Assembly (NCBI RefSeq): GCF_009498035.1 | Contig: NZ_CP034550.1 | Coordinates: forward strand, 10,292,001 to 10,356,000 | DNA: 64,000 nucleotides | Direction of reading: 5' to 3' | Origin: Saccharothrix syringae | GTDB lineage: Bacteria > Actinomycetota > Actinomycetes > Mycobacteriales > Pseudonocardiaceae | Part shown: positions 37,895 through 47,959 of the stretch, one piece after another | Layout: every line of letters begins with the position of its first letter | How positions within the stretch are numbered: position 1 is the first letter of the stretch | Notes under the pieces: generated by a model | What the model was told of the DNA's origin: nothing | Databases searched by the model: none | The model's input: only the letters and a program-made list of their open reading frames with translations | Made by a program: the position numbers and the translations under genes

Positions 37895-38191
37895 ATGGCG
37901 GACACCCGTAGGCTTCCCGGTCCCAACGCGGATCTGTGGGACTGGCAGATGCGCGGCTCGTGCCGCGGGATGGACAGTGCGTTCTTCTTCCACCCGGATG
38001 GCGAACGCGGACCGGCGCGGGCTCGGCGGGAGGCGCGCGCCAAGGCGGTGTGCCTGTCGTGCCCGGTACTGGAGATGTGTCGACGACATGCCCTGGCGGT
38101 TCAGGAACCGTACGGGATATGGGGTGGGCTTTCGGAGTCGGAGCGGGACAGCATCATCAAGGCCCGCAAACGGCAACTGACGCCTGCTTGA
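37895..38191 (+). CDS. whiB3: WhiB-family iron-sulfur regulator, WhiB3/WhiD type
   Basis: 98-residue WhiB-like protein. Four cluster ligands are present (Cys23, Cys53, Cys56, Cys62), with the GIWGGLSESERD turn and a basic C-terminal tail. The N-terminal LPGPNADLWDWQMRG and FFHPDGERG closely match WhiB3 of Mtb and WhiD of Streptomyces. These bind a [4Fe-4S] cluster and principal sigma factor region 4, and control redox balance or late sporulation. The position between the Rv3415c-like gene and groEL1 equals Rv3416. It is followed by a strong terminator and repeat array C. Confidence 0.94.
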   Translation: MADTRRLPGPNADLWDWQMRGSCRGMDSAFFFHPDGERGPARARREARAKAVCLSCPVLEMCRRHALAVQEPYGIWGGLSESERDSIIKARKRQLTPA

Positions 38192-38200
38192 CGAGCGACG

Positions 38201-38244
38201 ACGTGGAGGGGCGGCACCCGCGGGTGCCGCCCCTCCACGTTTTC
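38201..38244 (+). terminator. Rho-independent terminator of whiB3
   Basis: A perfect 20-bp inverted repeat (38201-38220 with 38221-38240) is followed by TTTT. It is one of the few hairpins here with a real T-run. Confidence 0.9.
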
Positions 38245-38259
38245 CCGGGGTGCCCGAGC

Positions 38260-38479
38260 GGTCGGTTCGCGGTGTCGGACCGGAGGACACGCGGTGTCCG
38301 AGCGGAGGACACGCCGGGGCTGAACGTGGAACTCGCCGGTCCTGGAGGTTCGACACGAGGGGTCTGAGCGTTCGACTCGCGAGGTCTGGAGGCATGACAC
38401 GCCCGAGGTGAGCGCATGACACGCCGGAGGTGAAGGCATGACACGCGGGGGGTGGAGGCATGAGCGGGGGTGGGAGATG
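38260..38479 (+). repeat. 22-bp tandem repeat array C (10 units)
   Basis: Ten contiguous 22-bp units whose heads read GGTCGGTTCG, GGAGGACACG (twice), GTGGAACTCG, GTTCGACACG, GTTCGACTCG, GCATGACACG (three times) and a decayed GCATGAGCGG. It begins 69 bp after the whiB3 stop, on its sense strand, directly after the whiB3 terminator. The central block from the second GGAGGACACG unit to the first GCATGACACG unit matches array B in inverted orientation. Confidence 0.88.
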
Positions 38480-38482
38480 GGG

Positions 38483-38513
38483 AAGGGGCGGCCCCGGGAG
38501 GGGGCCGCCCCTT
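38483..38513 (-). terminator. Terminator of groES-groEL1
   Basis: A perfect 13-bp stem (38483-38495 with 38501-38513) and 5-nt loop, 19 bp beyond the groEL1 stop codon. Confidence 0.8.
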
Positions 38514-38531
38514 CAGGGGTGGTGCGGTGGG

Positions 38532-40232
<1,701 letters not shown>

Positions 40233-40243
40233 TCAGCCGAGCG

Positions 40244-40537
40244 TCAGTTGATGACGGCCAGCACGTCGCGAGCGGAGAGGATCAGGTACTCCTCGCCGTT
40301 GTACTTGACCTCGGTGCCGCCGTACTTCGAGTAGATGACGACGTCGCCGACGGCCACGTCCACGGGGACGCGGTTGCCCTTGTCGTCGATGCGGCCGGGG
40401 CCCACCGCGAGGACCTTGCCCTCCTGGGGCTTCTCCTTCGCGGTGTCCGGGATCACGAGGCCGGAAGCGGTCGTGGTCTCGGCCTCGCTGGCCTGGACGA
40501 CGATCTTGTCCTCGAGCGGCTTGATGTTCACGCTCAC
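40244..40537 (-). CDS. groES: Co-chaperonin GroES
   Basis: 97-residue GroES with N-terminal [11 protein letters not shown], mobile loop [24 protein letters not shown] (about residues 18-41, the GroEL contact) and ending VLAVIN. GTG at 40537 is preceded by GGAGGT at 7 nt. First gene of the groES-groEL1 operon, with a CIRCE operator about 100 bp upstream, so controlled by the HrcA repressor. Confidence 0.97.
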   Translation of the reverse strand: MSVNIKPLEDKIVVQASEAETTTASGLVIPDTAKEKPQEGKVLAVGPGRIDDKGNRVPVDVAVGDVVIYSKYGGTEVKYNGEEYLILSARDVLAVIN

Positions 40538-40638
40538 CGGGCTGACCTCCACGGTCGTCGAAAGCGTTGGCAGGTTGCGTTTACGGCTCCTGCCACCCCG
40601 CCGTCGCGGGGGTCGGGGCGGTTGCTGGTGCCGTGCGA

Positions 40639-40665
40639 CTAGCACTCTACCCATGCGAGTGCCAA
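40639..40665. promoter_or_regulatory. CIRCE operator (HrcA site)
   Basis: CTAGCACTC, a 9-nt spacer and GAGTGCCAA form the 9-9-9 CIRCE element (consensus TTAGCACTC-N9-GAGTGCTAA) upstream of groES. One base of each arm departs from the consensus. HrcA repression relieved by heat is expected. Confidence 0.92.
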
Positions 40666-40764
40666 CGCTTCAACGACCCCCCGCAACGTCCCGCCCGAAG
40701 TCGTCCACTCGTGTCACACCGCAGTTCACCTCGTCGCCAACACCGTCGGGAACGGTGTCCACCC

Positions 40765-42279
40765 ATGACCACGGTGACCCGACGTTCCCTGCTCATCGGC
40801 GGTGTGGCCCTCGCGACAGCGGCCACCGCGGGAGCCGGCCGCGCGAAGCTCGACAACCCCTTCACCCTCGGCGTCGCCTCGGGCGACCCCAGCTCCGACG
40901 GCATGGTGCTGTGGACGCGCCTGGCCCCTACCCCCCTCAACGAGGACGGCCGCGGCGGTATGCCCGACCGCGTCGTGCCCGTGCACTGGGAGCTGGCCGA
41001 GGACGAGCGCTTCCGGCGCGTGGTGCGCCGCGGCGTGCAGCTCGCCCGCCCGGAGACCGCCCACAGCGTGCACGTGGAGACCTCCGGCCTGCGCCCGGGC
41101 CGCGAGTACTTCTACCGGTTCAAGGTGCAGGACCACCTGTCCCCCGTCGGCCGCACCCGCACCACGCCCGAGCCGTGGGTGCTCGGGCAGGCGCTGACCA
41201 TGTGCTTCGCCTCCTGCTCGCACTACGGCGAGGGCTACTTCACCGCGTACCGGCGGCTCGCCGAGGACCACCCGGACGTGGTGCTCCACCTGGGCGACTA
41301 CCAGTACGAGTACGCGGCCAAGGCGGCGGACGTGCGCACCGTGGTCGGCCCGGAGACCCGCACGCTGGCCGACTACCGGCTCCGGCACGCCCAGTACAAG
41401 ACCGACGAGGACCTCCAGCTCGCGCACTCGGTGGCGCCGTGGGTGGTGGTGTGGGACGACCACGAGACCGAGAACAACTGGGCCGACGAGGTCCCCGAGC
41501 AGCCGGACCCGGCCTTCCTCGACCGGCGCGCGGCGGCGTTCCGGGCTTACTACGAGAACATGCCGCTGCGGCGCGGTGCCCGGCCCAACGGCATCGACAT
41601 GCAGCTCTACCGGCGCGTCCAGTGGGGCGGCCTGGTCAACTTCCACATGCTCGACACCCGCCAGTACCGCGACGACCAGGCGTGCGGCGACGGCTGGAAG
41701 ACCTGCACCGACGCCGGGCTGCCCACCCGCACCATCACCGGTGCCGCGCAGGAGGCGTGGCTGCTCGACGGGTTCCGCCGGTCGCGGTCGCGCTGGGACG
41801 TGCTCGGCCAGCAGGTCTTCTTCGCCGAGCGCGACCGCAAGGACGGGCCGGAGAAGGAGCTGTCCATGGACTCCTGGGACGGCTACCTCGCCTCCCGCGA
41901 CCGGGTGACGCGCGGCTGGGTGGACGCCAAGGTCCGCAACGCGGTCGTGCTCACCGGCGACGTGCACGCCGCCTACGCGGCCGACATCAAGGCGGACTGG
42001 GACGACCCGGCGTCGCGGACCGTCGGCACCGAGCTGGTCTGCACGTCGGTCACCTCCGGCGGCGACGGCAACGACACCGCCGACGAGGTGCAGCTGCGCA
42101 ACAACCCGCACATCAAGCTGCACAGCAGGCGGCGCGGGTACGTGCGGACGAAGTTCACCGCGGGCGAGCTGCGGGCGGACTTCCGCGCGCTGCCCTACGT
42201 GCGCACGCCCGGGGCCGAGGCCACGACGCTGAAGTCGTTCGTGGTCGAGGACCGCAACCCCGAGCTGAACGCCGTCTAG
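40765..42279 (+). CDS. phoD: PhoD-type alkaline phosphatase/phosphodiesterase, Tat-exported
   Basis: 504 residues. The N-terminus has TRRSLL and a hydrophobic stretch ending TAGAG, a twin-arginine signal. The PhoD metal-site motifs are visible: FASCSHYGEGYFTAY, HLGDYQYEY, VWDDHETENNW and LTGDVHAAY. The N-terminal Fn3-like PhoD_N domain starts at DNPFTLGVASGDP. It should release phosphate from organic phosphodiesters/monoesters outside the cell with Fe/Ca cofactors. The ATG at 40765 starts the signal peptide. Whether PhoP controls it cannot be seen. Confidence 0.93.
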   Translation: MTTVTRRSLLIGGVALATAATAGAGRAKLDNPFTLGVASGDPSSDGMVLWTRLAPTPLNEDGRGGMPDRVVPVHWELAEDERFRRVVRRGVQLARPETAHSVHVETSGLRPGREYFYRFKVQDHLSPVGRTRTTPEPWVLGQALTMCFASCSHYGEGYFTAYRRLAEDHPDVVLHLGDYQYEYAAKAADVRTVVGPETRTLADYRLRHAQYKTDEDLQLAHSVAPWVVVWDDHETENNWADEVPEQPDPAFLDRRAAAFRAYYENMPLRRGARPNGIDMQLYRRVQWGGLVNFHMLDTRQYRDDQACGDGWKTCTDAGLPTRTITGAAQEAWLLDGFRRSRSRWDVLGQQVFFAERDRKDGPEKELSMDSWDGYLASRDRVTRGWVDAKVRNAVVLTGDVHAAYAADIKADWDDPASRTVGTELVCTSVTSGGDGNDTADEVQLRNNPHIKLHSRRRGYVRTKFTAGELRADFRALPYVRTPGAEATTLKSFVVEDRNPELNAV

Positions 42280-42301
42280 CCGAGCCGTCCGGCCGAGCCG
42301 C

Positions 42302-43165
42302 CTAGCGGCCCCGGATCACGTTGACCAGGGCGGTCCAGCTGTCCCTGCCGTGCCCCGCCTCGACGGCGCGCCGGTAGAGCGACTGGACCGCCCTCGGCAG
42401 CGCGGCGTCGAGCCCGGCGGCCTCGGTCGCGCCCACGATGTGGTCGGCCGTGGCGCCCATCATGGTCACGTTGGCCTGGTCGCCGGGGTGCTCGCCGGCG
42501 TCGACGTGCCGCGCGGTCTCCTCGACGTACAGGTTGAGCGACGACAGCAGGTCGCCCAGGTAGGGCGCGAACCGCTCGGCGCTCACGCCCGCGGAGCCGA
42601 CCAGCGCGATGGCGTGCAGCATCCCGGCCAGCGAGGTCAGGAACACGTCGAGCTGCGCCTGGTAGAACAGCTGGGCCAGGGTGTGGTCCTGCCCCAGGTG
42701 GTCGGGCCTGCCGATGACCGCCAGGACGTCCCGGTGGCGGTCGAACACCTCCTCCGGGCCGCTGTAGAACACGTACGCGCTCGGGTCGCCGACCAGCGGC
42801 GCGGGCACCATCACGCCGCCCACCAGCAGCTCCGCGCCGCGCTCGGCCAGCCACGCGGCGGCCTTGAGGGTCTTCTCCGGGGTGTCCGAGCTGAGGTTGA
42901 CCACGACGCGACCGGCCAGGTCGGCGCCGTCGAGCACCGCGTACATCGCCTCGTAGTCGGTCAGACTCAGCAGCACCAGCCGGTTGGCCTCGACGGCCTC
43001 GGCGGCGGTCGCGGCGCGGGTGGCGCCCCGGGCCACCACGTCGTCGGCCCGGCTCGCGGTGCGGTTCCAGACGGTGACCCGGTGACCCGCGTCGAGGAAC
43101 CGGTGGACCATGGCCCGCCCCATGGGGCCGAGGCCGATCAGGGTCAGCGGGGTCTTGCCGCTCAT
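42302..43165 (-). CDS. NAD(P)H-dependent imine reductase-like oxidoreductase
   Basis: 287-residue 6-phosphogluconate/beta-hydroxyacid-type fold protein of the imine reductase (IRED) branch. NADPH-binding GLGPMGRAMVHRFLDAGH with WNRT(A)S, the family motif VVNLSSDTPE, then PLVGDPSAYVFYSGPEEVF and the interdomain helix with FYQAQLDVF, whose Asp corresponds to the catalytic Asp of (R)-selective-type IREDs. These reduce cyclic imines or perform reductive amination; the natural substrate is unknown. ATG at 43165 follows a GAGG-type site. It is divergent from a large BTAD regulator, with a perfect palindrome in between. Confidence 0.87.
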   Translation of the reverse strand: MSGKTPLTLIGLGPMGRAMVHRFLDAGHRVTVWNRTASRADDVVARGATRAATAAEAVEANRLVLLSLTDYEAMYAVLDGADLAGRVVVNLSSDTPEKTLKAAAWLAERGAELLVGGVMVPAPLVGDPSAYVFYSGPEEVFDRHRDVLAVIGRPDHLGQDHTLAQLFYQAQLDVFLTSLAGMLHAIALVGSAGVSAERFAPYLGDLLSSLNLYVEETARHVDAGEHPGDQANVTMMGATADHIVGATEAAGLDAALPRAVQSLYRRAVEAGHGRDSWTALVNVIRGR

Positions 43166-43181
43166 GCGCTCACTCCTCGTT

Positions 43182-43199
43182 CCGTGGTGATCACCACGG
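43182..43199. promoter_or_regulatory. Perfect 18-bp palindrome between IRED and BTAD genes
   Basis: CCGTGGTGATCACCACGG lies 17 bp upstream of the IRED start codon, within the 96-bp divergent intergenic region. A strong operator candidate for a dimeric regulator. Confidence 0.6.
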
Positions 43200-43261
43200 T
43201 GCCCGGCCGCGCGCACGGAACCCTGGGGGTTCGCTGGGGGTCGTTGGCTACGGTGCCCCTC

Positions 43262-46200
43262 GTGCGGTTCGGGGTGCTGGGGGCGCTGGCGGTGTGGACG
43301 CCGGCGGGCGAGCCGGTGCGGGTGCCGGAGGCGAAGGTGCGGCTGCTGCTGGCGGACCTGCTGGCGCACGGGGGTCGGCCGGTGCCGGTGGACCGGCTGG
43401 TGTTCGACCTGTGGGGCGACCGGCCGCCCGGGAACCCGGTGAACACGCTCCAGACGAAGGTCTCCCAGCTGCGGCGGGTGCTGGGTCCGCTGGTGGTGCG
43501 CGAGCCGACCGGGTACGCGGTGCGGGTGGGTGCCGGGTCGCTGGACCTGCTGCGGTTCCGGGAGCTGGTGGCGGGCGGGCGGTACGCGGAGGCGCTCGGG
43601 CTGTGGCGCGGTGAGCCGCTGGCGGAGTTCGCGGACGCGCCGTTCGTGCCCGGGGTGGTGGCGGCTTGGGAGGAGGAGCGGCTGGCGGCGGTGGAGCGGT
43701 TGGCCGAGGTGGCGCCGGGCGGGGTGGACCTGGCGGCGGAGGTGGCTCGGTACCCGCTGCGGGAGCGGTTGCGCGGGCTGCACATGCGGGCGCTGTACCG
43801 GGCCGGGCGGCAGGTGGAGGCGCTGGAGAGCTACGCGGAGCTGCGGGCGCTGCTGGCGGAGGAGCGGGGGTTGGAGCCGGGGCCCGAGCTGGCCGCGCTG
43901 CACCTGGCGATCCTGCGGCAGGACCCGGCGCTCGGCAGTGGTCCGGTGCCCTACGCCAACCCGACACCCGGCAGCGCGACGCCCGACCACGACCCGGCTT
44001 CGGGTCACGACCCGGCGCCCGGCTCCGGGCGGGCGGTCGAGCGGTCGCGGACGAACCTGCCGGCGGCGGTGACCGCGCTCGTCGGGCGGGACGCGGCCGT
44101 GCGCGGGCTGCGCGACCTGCTCGGCCGGGTGCGGCTGGTCACGCTCACCGGGCCCGGCGGGGTGGGCAAGACCAGCCTGGCCGTCGAGGTGGCGCGCGGG
44201 TCCGGGGCGCCGGACGGGGTGTGGCTGGTCGAGCTGGCGGGCGCGGGCGACGGTGAGCAGGTCGTCGCGGCCGTCGCCGCCGTGCTCGGGGTCCGGGACG
44301 ACGGCGGCGGGCGGTTCGGCGACCCCGTCGACCGGGTCGTGGACGCGTTGCGGACCCGGGACGCGCTGCTCGTGCTCGACAACTGCGAGCGGCTGGTCGA
44401 GCCGGTGGCCGGGCTGGTGTCGCGGCTGCTGCGGGCCGCGCCCCGGCTGCGGGTGCTGGTCACCAGCCAGGAGCCGCTGGCGCTGGCCGCCGAGGTGGTG
44501 TGGGCCGTGCCGCCGCTGGACCTGCCGGGCGCGGTCGAGCTGTTCGCGGCGCGGGCCGCGGCGGCGGCGCCCGGGTTCGCCGTCACCGGGGAGAACGCGC
44601 CGCTGGTGGAGGCCGTCTGCCGGCGGCTGGACGGGCTGCCGCTGGCGCTGGAGCTGGCCGCCACGCGGGTGCGCGGCCTGGGCCTGCCCACCCTGCTCGA
44701 CCGGCTGCGCGACCGGTTCCGCGTCCTGGCGGGCGGCCACCGGGACGCGCCGGCTCGGCACCGCACCCTGCGCGCCGTGATCGACTGGAGCTGGGACCTG
44801 CTCGACGACACCGAGCGCGCGGTGCTGCGCCGGCTGTCCGCGCACGTCGACGGGTGCGCGCTCGACGCCGCCGAGGCGGTGTGCGCGGGCGGCGGGGTCG
44901 CGGCGGCGGACGTGCCGGACGTGCTGACCCGCCTGGTCGACCGGTCGCTGGTGGTGGCGCCCGAGCACACCGGCACGCCCCGGTTCCGGCTGCTGGAGTC
45001 GGTGGCCGACTACGGGCGGGAGCGGCTGCGCGAGGCTGGCGAGCTGGAGGACGTGCGCCGGCGGCACGCCGAGTTCTACCTGGCGCTGGCCGAGCGGGCC
45101 GACCCCGAGCTGCGCGGGCCCGACCAGCTGCGGTGGCTGGAGCGGCTGGACGCGGACGCGGCGAACCTGCGGGCCGCGTTCGACGCGGTGCCCGACCCGG
45201 CGCGGCTGGCGCGGGCGCTGACCTGCTACTGGTTCCTGCGCGGCAGGCTGCGCGAGGCGCTCCGGCTGCTGACCGGCGACGACCCGGTCACGGTCGCCTG
45301 GCGGGCCGCGCTCGGCGTGCTCGCGGGCGAGGCGGTCGACCCGGCCGCCGTGGCCCGGGCCGCGGAGATCGAGGACCCCGGTGAACGCGCGCGGGCGCGG
45401 TGGTTCCTCGGGTACGTGCTGGCCACGGTCGGGGACATGGCCCGCGGCGAGGAGCTGACCCGGCAGGCCCTGGCGGCGTTCGAGGAGCTGGGCGACCGGT
45501 GGGGCGTGGCCGCCGCGCACGCCGACCTGGTGAACCACCTGCCGGCGCGCGGGCTGGTCGACCAGGCCCGCGAGTCGGCGGCGCTGTCCGCCGCGCTGTT
45601 CACCGAGGTGGGTGATCGGTGGGGGCTGCTGAAGGCGTCGTTCGCCCTGGGCGTGCTCGCCCAGATGGACGGCGACTACGCGCGTTCCGCCGCCGTGCAC
45701 CGGGAGGGGCTGCGGGTCGCCGAGGAGCTGCGGTCGTGGCCCGAGGTGTCCTACAAGCTGTCCTGGCTGGGACGGGTCGCGCTGCTGACCGGTGATCTGG
45801 CGGAAGCCCGCGACCTGCACGAACGAGCGCGGCGGATCGCGGTCGAGCACGGGTTCCCGCCGGGTGAGGTGTACGCGGAGACCGGGTTGGCGCTCGGCGC
45901 GCGGCGGGAGGGGCTGCTGGACGAGGCCGAGGAGCGGTTCGGGCGGGTGCTGGCGTGGCACCGGAAGGTCGGCGGGGACCTGGCCGCGACGCTGCCGCTG
46001 GCCGAGCTGGGGTTCGTGGCCGAGCTGCGCGGTGAGGTGGACCGGGCGCTGGAGCTGCAGGCCGAGGGGTTGGCGCTGGCCAGGACGTCCGGTGATCCGC
46101 GGGCGGTGGCGCTGGGGTTGGAGGGCATGGCCGGCGCGCGGGCGGCGGGTGGTGAGGCGGCGGAGGCGGCGCGGTTGCTGGGCGCGGCCGCGGCGGCGCG

Positions 46201-46348
46201 GGACTCGGTGGGGGTGCCGCTGCCGCCGGGTGAGCGCGGGGACGTGGACCGGATCACGGCCGCGGTTCGGGAGGTGCTGGGGGCGGAGGGGTTCGCGGCG
46301 GCTTTCGAGGCCGGGTACGCCGGTGGGGAACCGGCCGAGCGGACCTGA
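43262..46348 (+). CDS. AfsR/SARP-like regulator (wHTH-BTAD-NB-ARC-TPR)
   Basis: 1028-residue STAND regulator. N-terminal OmpR-like winged helix (RFGVLGALAVW, NTLQTKVSQLRRVLG), BTAD domain (ALGLWRGEPLAEFADAPF, YRAGRQVEALESY, PELAALHLAIL), a linker, an NB-ARC ATPase with P-loop TGPGGVGKTS, LLVLDNCERLVEP (Walker B) and GLPLALELAA, then about 350 residues of TPR-like helices. It resembles AfsR-type and LuxR-LAL-type regulators. GTG at 43262 is 7 nt after TACGGT, a leaderless start; GTG 43253 would overlap the box. Divergent to the imine reductase, its most likely target. Confidence 0.9.
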   Translation: MRFGVLGALAVWTPAGEPVRVPEAKVRLLLADLLAHGGRPVPVDRLVFDLWGDRPPGNPVNTLQTKVSQLRRVLGPLVVREPTGYAVRVGAGSLDLLRFRELVAGGRYAEALGLWRGEPLAEFADAPFVPGVVAAWEEERLAAVERLAEVAPGGVDLAAEVARYPLRERLRGLHMRALYRAGRQVEALESYAELRALLAEERGLEPGPELAALHLAILRQDPALGSGPVPYANPTPGSATPDHDPASGHDPAPGSGRAVERSRTNLPAAVTALVGRDAAVRGLRDLLGRVRLVTLTGPGGVGKTSLAVEVARGSGAPDGVWLVELAGAGDGEQVVAAVAAVLGVRDDGGGRFGDPVDRVVDALRTRDALLVLDNCERLVEPVAGLVSRLLRAAPRLRVLVTSQEPLALAAEVVWAVPPLDLPGAVELFAARAAAAAPGFAVTGENAPLVEAVCRRLDGLPLALELAATRVRGLGLPTLLDRLRDRFRVLAGGHRDAPARHRTLRAVIDWSWDLLDDTERAVLRRLSAHVDGCALDAAEAVCAGGGVAAADVPDVLTRLVDRSLVVAPEHTGTPRFRLLESVADYGRERLREAGELEDVRRRHAEFYLALAERADPELRGPDQLRWLERLDADAANLRAAFDAVPDPARLARALTCYWFLRGRLREALRLLTGDDPVTVAWRAALGVLAGEAVDPAAVARAAEIEDPGERARARWFLGYVLATVGDMARGEELTRQALAAFEELGDRWGVAAAHADLVNHLPARGLVDQARESAALSAALFTEVGDRWGLLKASFALGVLAQMDGDYARSAAVHREGLRVAEELRSWPEVSYKLSWLGRVALLTGDLAEARDLHERARRIAVEHGFPPGEVYAETGLALGARREGLLDEAEERFGRVLAWHRKVGGDLAATLPLAELGFVAELRGEVDRALELQAEGLALARTSGDPRAVALGLEGMAGARAAGGEAAEAARLLGAAAAARDSVGVPLPPGERGDVDRITAAVREVLGAEGFAAAFEAGYAGGEPAERT

Positions 46349-46373
46349 TCGGGCACGGACCTGTCCGAGCGGA

Positions 46374-46418
46374 CCGGTTCGGCCCGTCCGGTCGGCGGGA
46401 CCGGACGGGCCGAACCGG
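46374..46418. terminator. Bidirectional terminator between the BTAD regulator and tsaD
   Basis: Perfect 20-bp stem (46374-46393 with 46399-46418) and 5-nt loop between convergent genes. Confidence 0.88.
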
Positions 46419-46455
46419 CTGGAACCCGGAAGACCCGGCCCCGGAAGACCCGGCC

Positions 46456-47508
46456 CTAGAAGACCTGGACCGTGCCGACCGGCAGCCCGGGCGTGGTGGA
46501 CAGGTCCAGCGACGACGGCTTGGCGCCCGCCGCCACCAGGTGCGCCCCCAGCGCGGCGATCATCGCGCCGTTGTCCGTGCACAGCCGGGGGCGCGGCACG
46601 CGCAGCTCGATGCCCGCCTCGGCGCACCGCTCCGCCGCCAGCCCCGACAGCCGCGAGTTGGCCGCCACCCCGCCGGACACCACCAGCGTGTCCACGCCGA
46701 GGTCCCGGCACGCCCGGACCGCCTTGGCCGTCAGCACGTCGGCCACGGCCTCCTGGAACGACGCGGCCACGTCCGCCAGCGGGATCTCCTCGCCGGCCCG
46801 CTCGCGCTTCTCCACCCACCGGGCGACCGAGGTCTTCAACCCGGAGAACGAGAAGTCGTACTTGGCGTCCCTCGGCCCGGTCAGGCCGCGCGGGAACGCG
46901 ATCGCGCACCCGTTGCCCTGCTTGGCCAGCCGGTCGATGGGCGGCCCGCCCGGGTAGGGCAGGTCGAGCAGCCGGGCCACCTTGTCGTACGCCTCGCCCG
47001 CCGCGTCGTCCACGGTGGAGCCCAGCTCGGTGATCCGCTCCGCCAGGCCCTCGACCAGCAGCAGCTGCGAGTGGCCGCCGGACACCAGCAGCGCGACGCA
47101 CCGCTCCGGCAGCGGGCCGTGCTGGAGGGTGTCCGCGGCCACGTGGCCGGCCAGGTGGTTGACGCCGTAGAGCGGCTTGTCCAGCGCCGCCGCGTACGCC
47201 TTGGCCGCGGCCACGCCGACCAGCAGCGCGCCCGCCAGGCCGGGGCCCGCGGTGACCGCGATGGCGTCCACGTCGCGCAGCTCGACCCCCGCCTGCTCCA
47301 CCGCGCGGCGCATGGTCGGGACCATGGCCTCCAGGTGGGCGCGGGAGGCGACCTCGGGCACGACGCCGCCGAAGCGGGCGTGCTCCTCGACGCTGGAGGC
47401 GACCTCGTCGGCGAGCAGTTCCAGCGCGCCGTCCGGGCCGAGCCGGACGATGCCGACGCCGGTCTCGTCGCACGAGCTCTCGATACCGAGGATGAGCCGG
47501 TCAGTCAC
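46456..47508 (-). CDS. tsaD: tRNA N6-adenosine threonylcarbamoyltransferase TsaD
   Basis: 350 residues. TsaD transfers threonylcarbamoyl from TC-AMP to A37 of ANN-decoding tRNAs, with TsaB and TsaE. ASKHA-fold motifs: [16 protein letters not shown], the iron-binding [33 protein letters not shown] and [13 protein letters not shown] at 47508 overlaps the rimI stop by 8 bp, which indicates coupling and rules out the longer frame to 47544. Gene order tsaD-rimI-tsaB-(...)-tsaE-alr matches Mtb Rv3419c-Rv3423c. Confidence 0.96.
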   Translation of the reverse strand: MTDRLILGIESSCDETGVGIVRLGPDGALELLADEVASSVEEHARFGGVVPEVASRAHLEAMVPTMRRAVEQAGVELRDVDAIAVTAGPGLAGALLVGVAAAKAYAAALDKPLYGVNHLAGHVAADTLQHGPLPERCVALLVSGGHSQLLLVEGLAERITELGSTVDDAAGEAYDKVARLLDLPYPGGPPIDRLAKQGNGCAIAFPRGLTGPRDAKYDFSFSGLKTSVARWVEKRERAGEEIPLADVAASFQEAVADVLTAKAVRACRDLGVDTLVVSGGVAANSRLSGLAAERCAEAGIELRVPRPRLCTDNGAMIAALGAHLVAAGAKPSSLDLSTTPGLPVGTVQVF

Positions 47509-47959
47509 GGTTGGCGGGCCTTCCCATCGTGTACGCGTCGGCACCCGACGGCTGGTAGTAGCGGCGGCGCAGGCCCAGGTGCTCGAAGCCGTGCGCCAGG
47601 TAGAGGTCGATGGCCCGCGCGTTGTCGGTGCGGACCTCCAGGAACACCGGCAGCCCCGCCTCGTCGGCCCTGGCCAGCAGGGCGCGCAGCAGGGCCTTGC
47701 CGACGCCGCCGCCCTGGAACCGCGCGTCCACGGCGATGGTGTGCACGCTGCTCTCGAAGTCGGTCAGGCCCAGGCCCGCGTACCCGATCAGCTCGCCGCC
47801 GGAGTACGCGCCGACGTAGAAGTTGCCGTTGTCCAGCTCGCTGAGGAACGCCCGCTCGCTCCACGGGTCGTCGCCGGGGAACAGCTCCTGCTCGATCTGC
47901 GCGCACCGCGCCGCGTCGGAGTGGCGCAGCGGCGCGATGGTCACGGTGCCGGCGTTCAC
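47501..47959 (-). CDS. rimI: Ribosomal-protein alanine N-acetyltransferase RimI-like
   Basis: 152-residue GNAT acetyltransferase. N-terminal [31 protein letters not shown], acetyl-CoA loop [13 protein letters not shown] and the RimI pattern [25 protein letters not shown] (segments listed as landmarks). GTG 47959 overlaps the tsaB stop (GTGA). RimI acetylates N-termini of proteins such as ribosomal S18. Between tsaB and tsaD as usual. Confidence 0.93.
   Translation of the reverse strand: MNAGTVTIAPLRHSDAARCAQIEQELFPGDDPWSERAFLSELDNGNFYVGAYSGGELIGYAGLGLTDFESSVHTIAVDARFQGGGVGKALLRALLARADEAGLPVFLEVRTDNARAIDLYLAHGFEHLGLRRRYYQPSGADAYTMGRPANRD

Larger units (their letters stand above)
38192..38531. 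other. Gene-free region between whiB3 and groEL1
   Basis: 340 bp between convergent genes. It holds the whiB3 terminator (38201-38240), repeat array C (38260-38479) and the groEL terminator (38483-38513), and nothing else that I can see. Confidence 0.8.

Noticed and set aside
36492..38479. CRISPR arrays at the 22-bp repeats
   Set aside because: Units are contiguous with no unique spacers, units diverge, and no cas genes are present.
42302..46348. A natural-product biosynthetic gene cluster around the imine reductase
   Set aside because: Apart from the IRED and the regulator, all neighbours are housekeeping genes; no PKS, NRPS or terpene genes.
42302..47473. A 1723-codon open frame on the minus strand through the BTAD regulator
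   Set aside because: It is the high-GC shadow of the 43262-46348 gene. Only its ends coincide with real genes (IRED, tsaD region), and its middle is low-complexity Arg/Pro/His.
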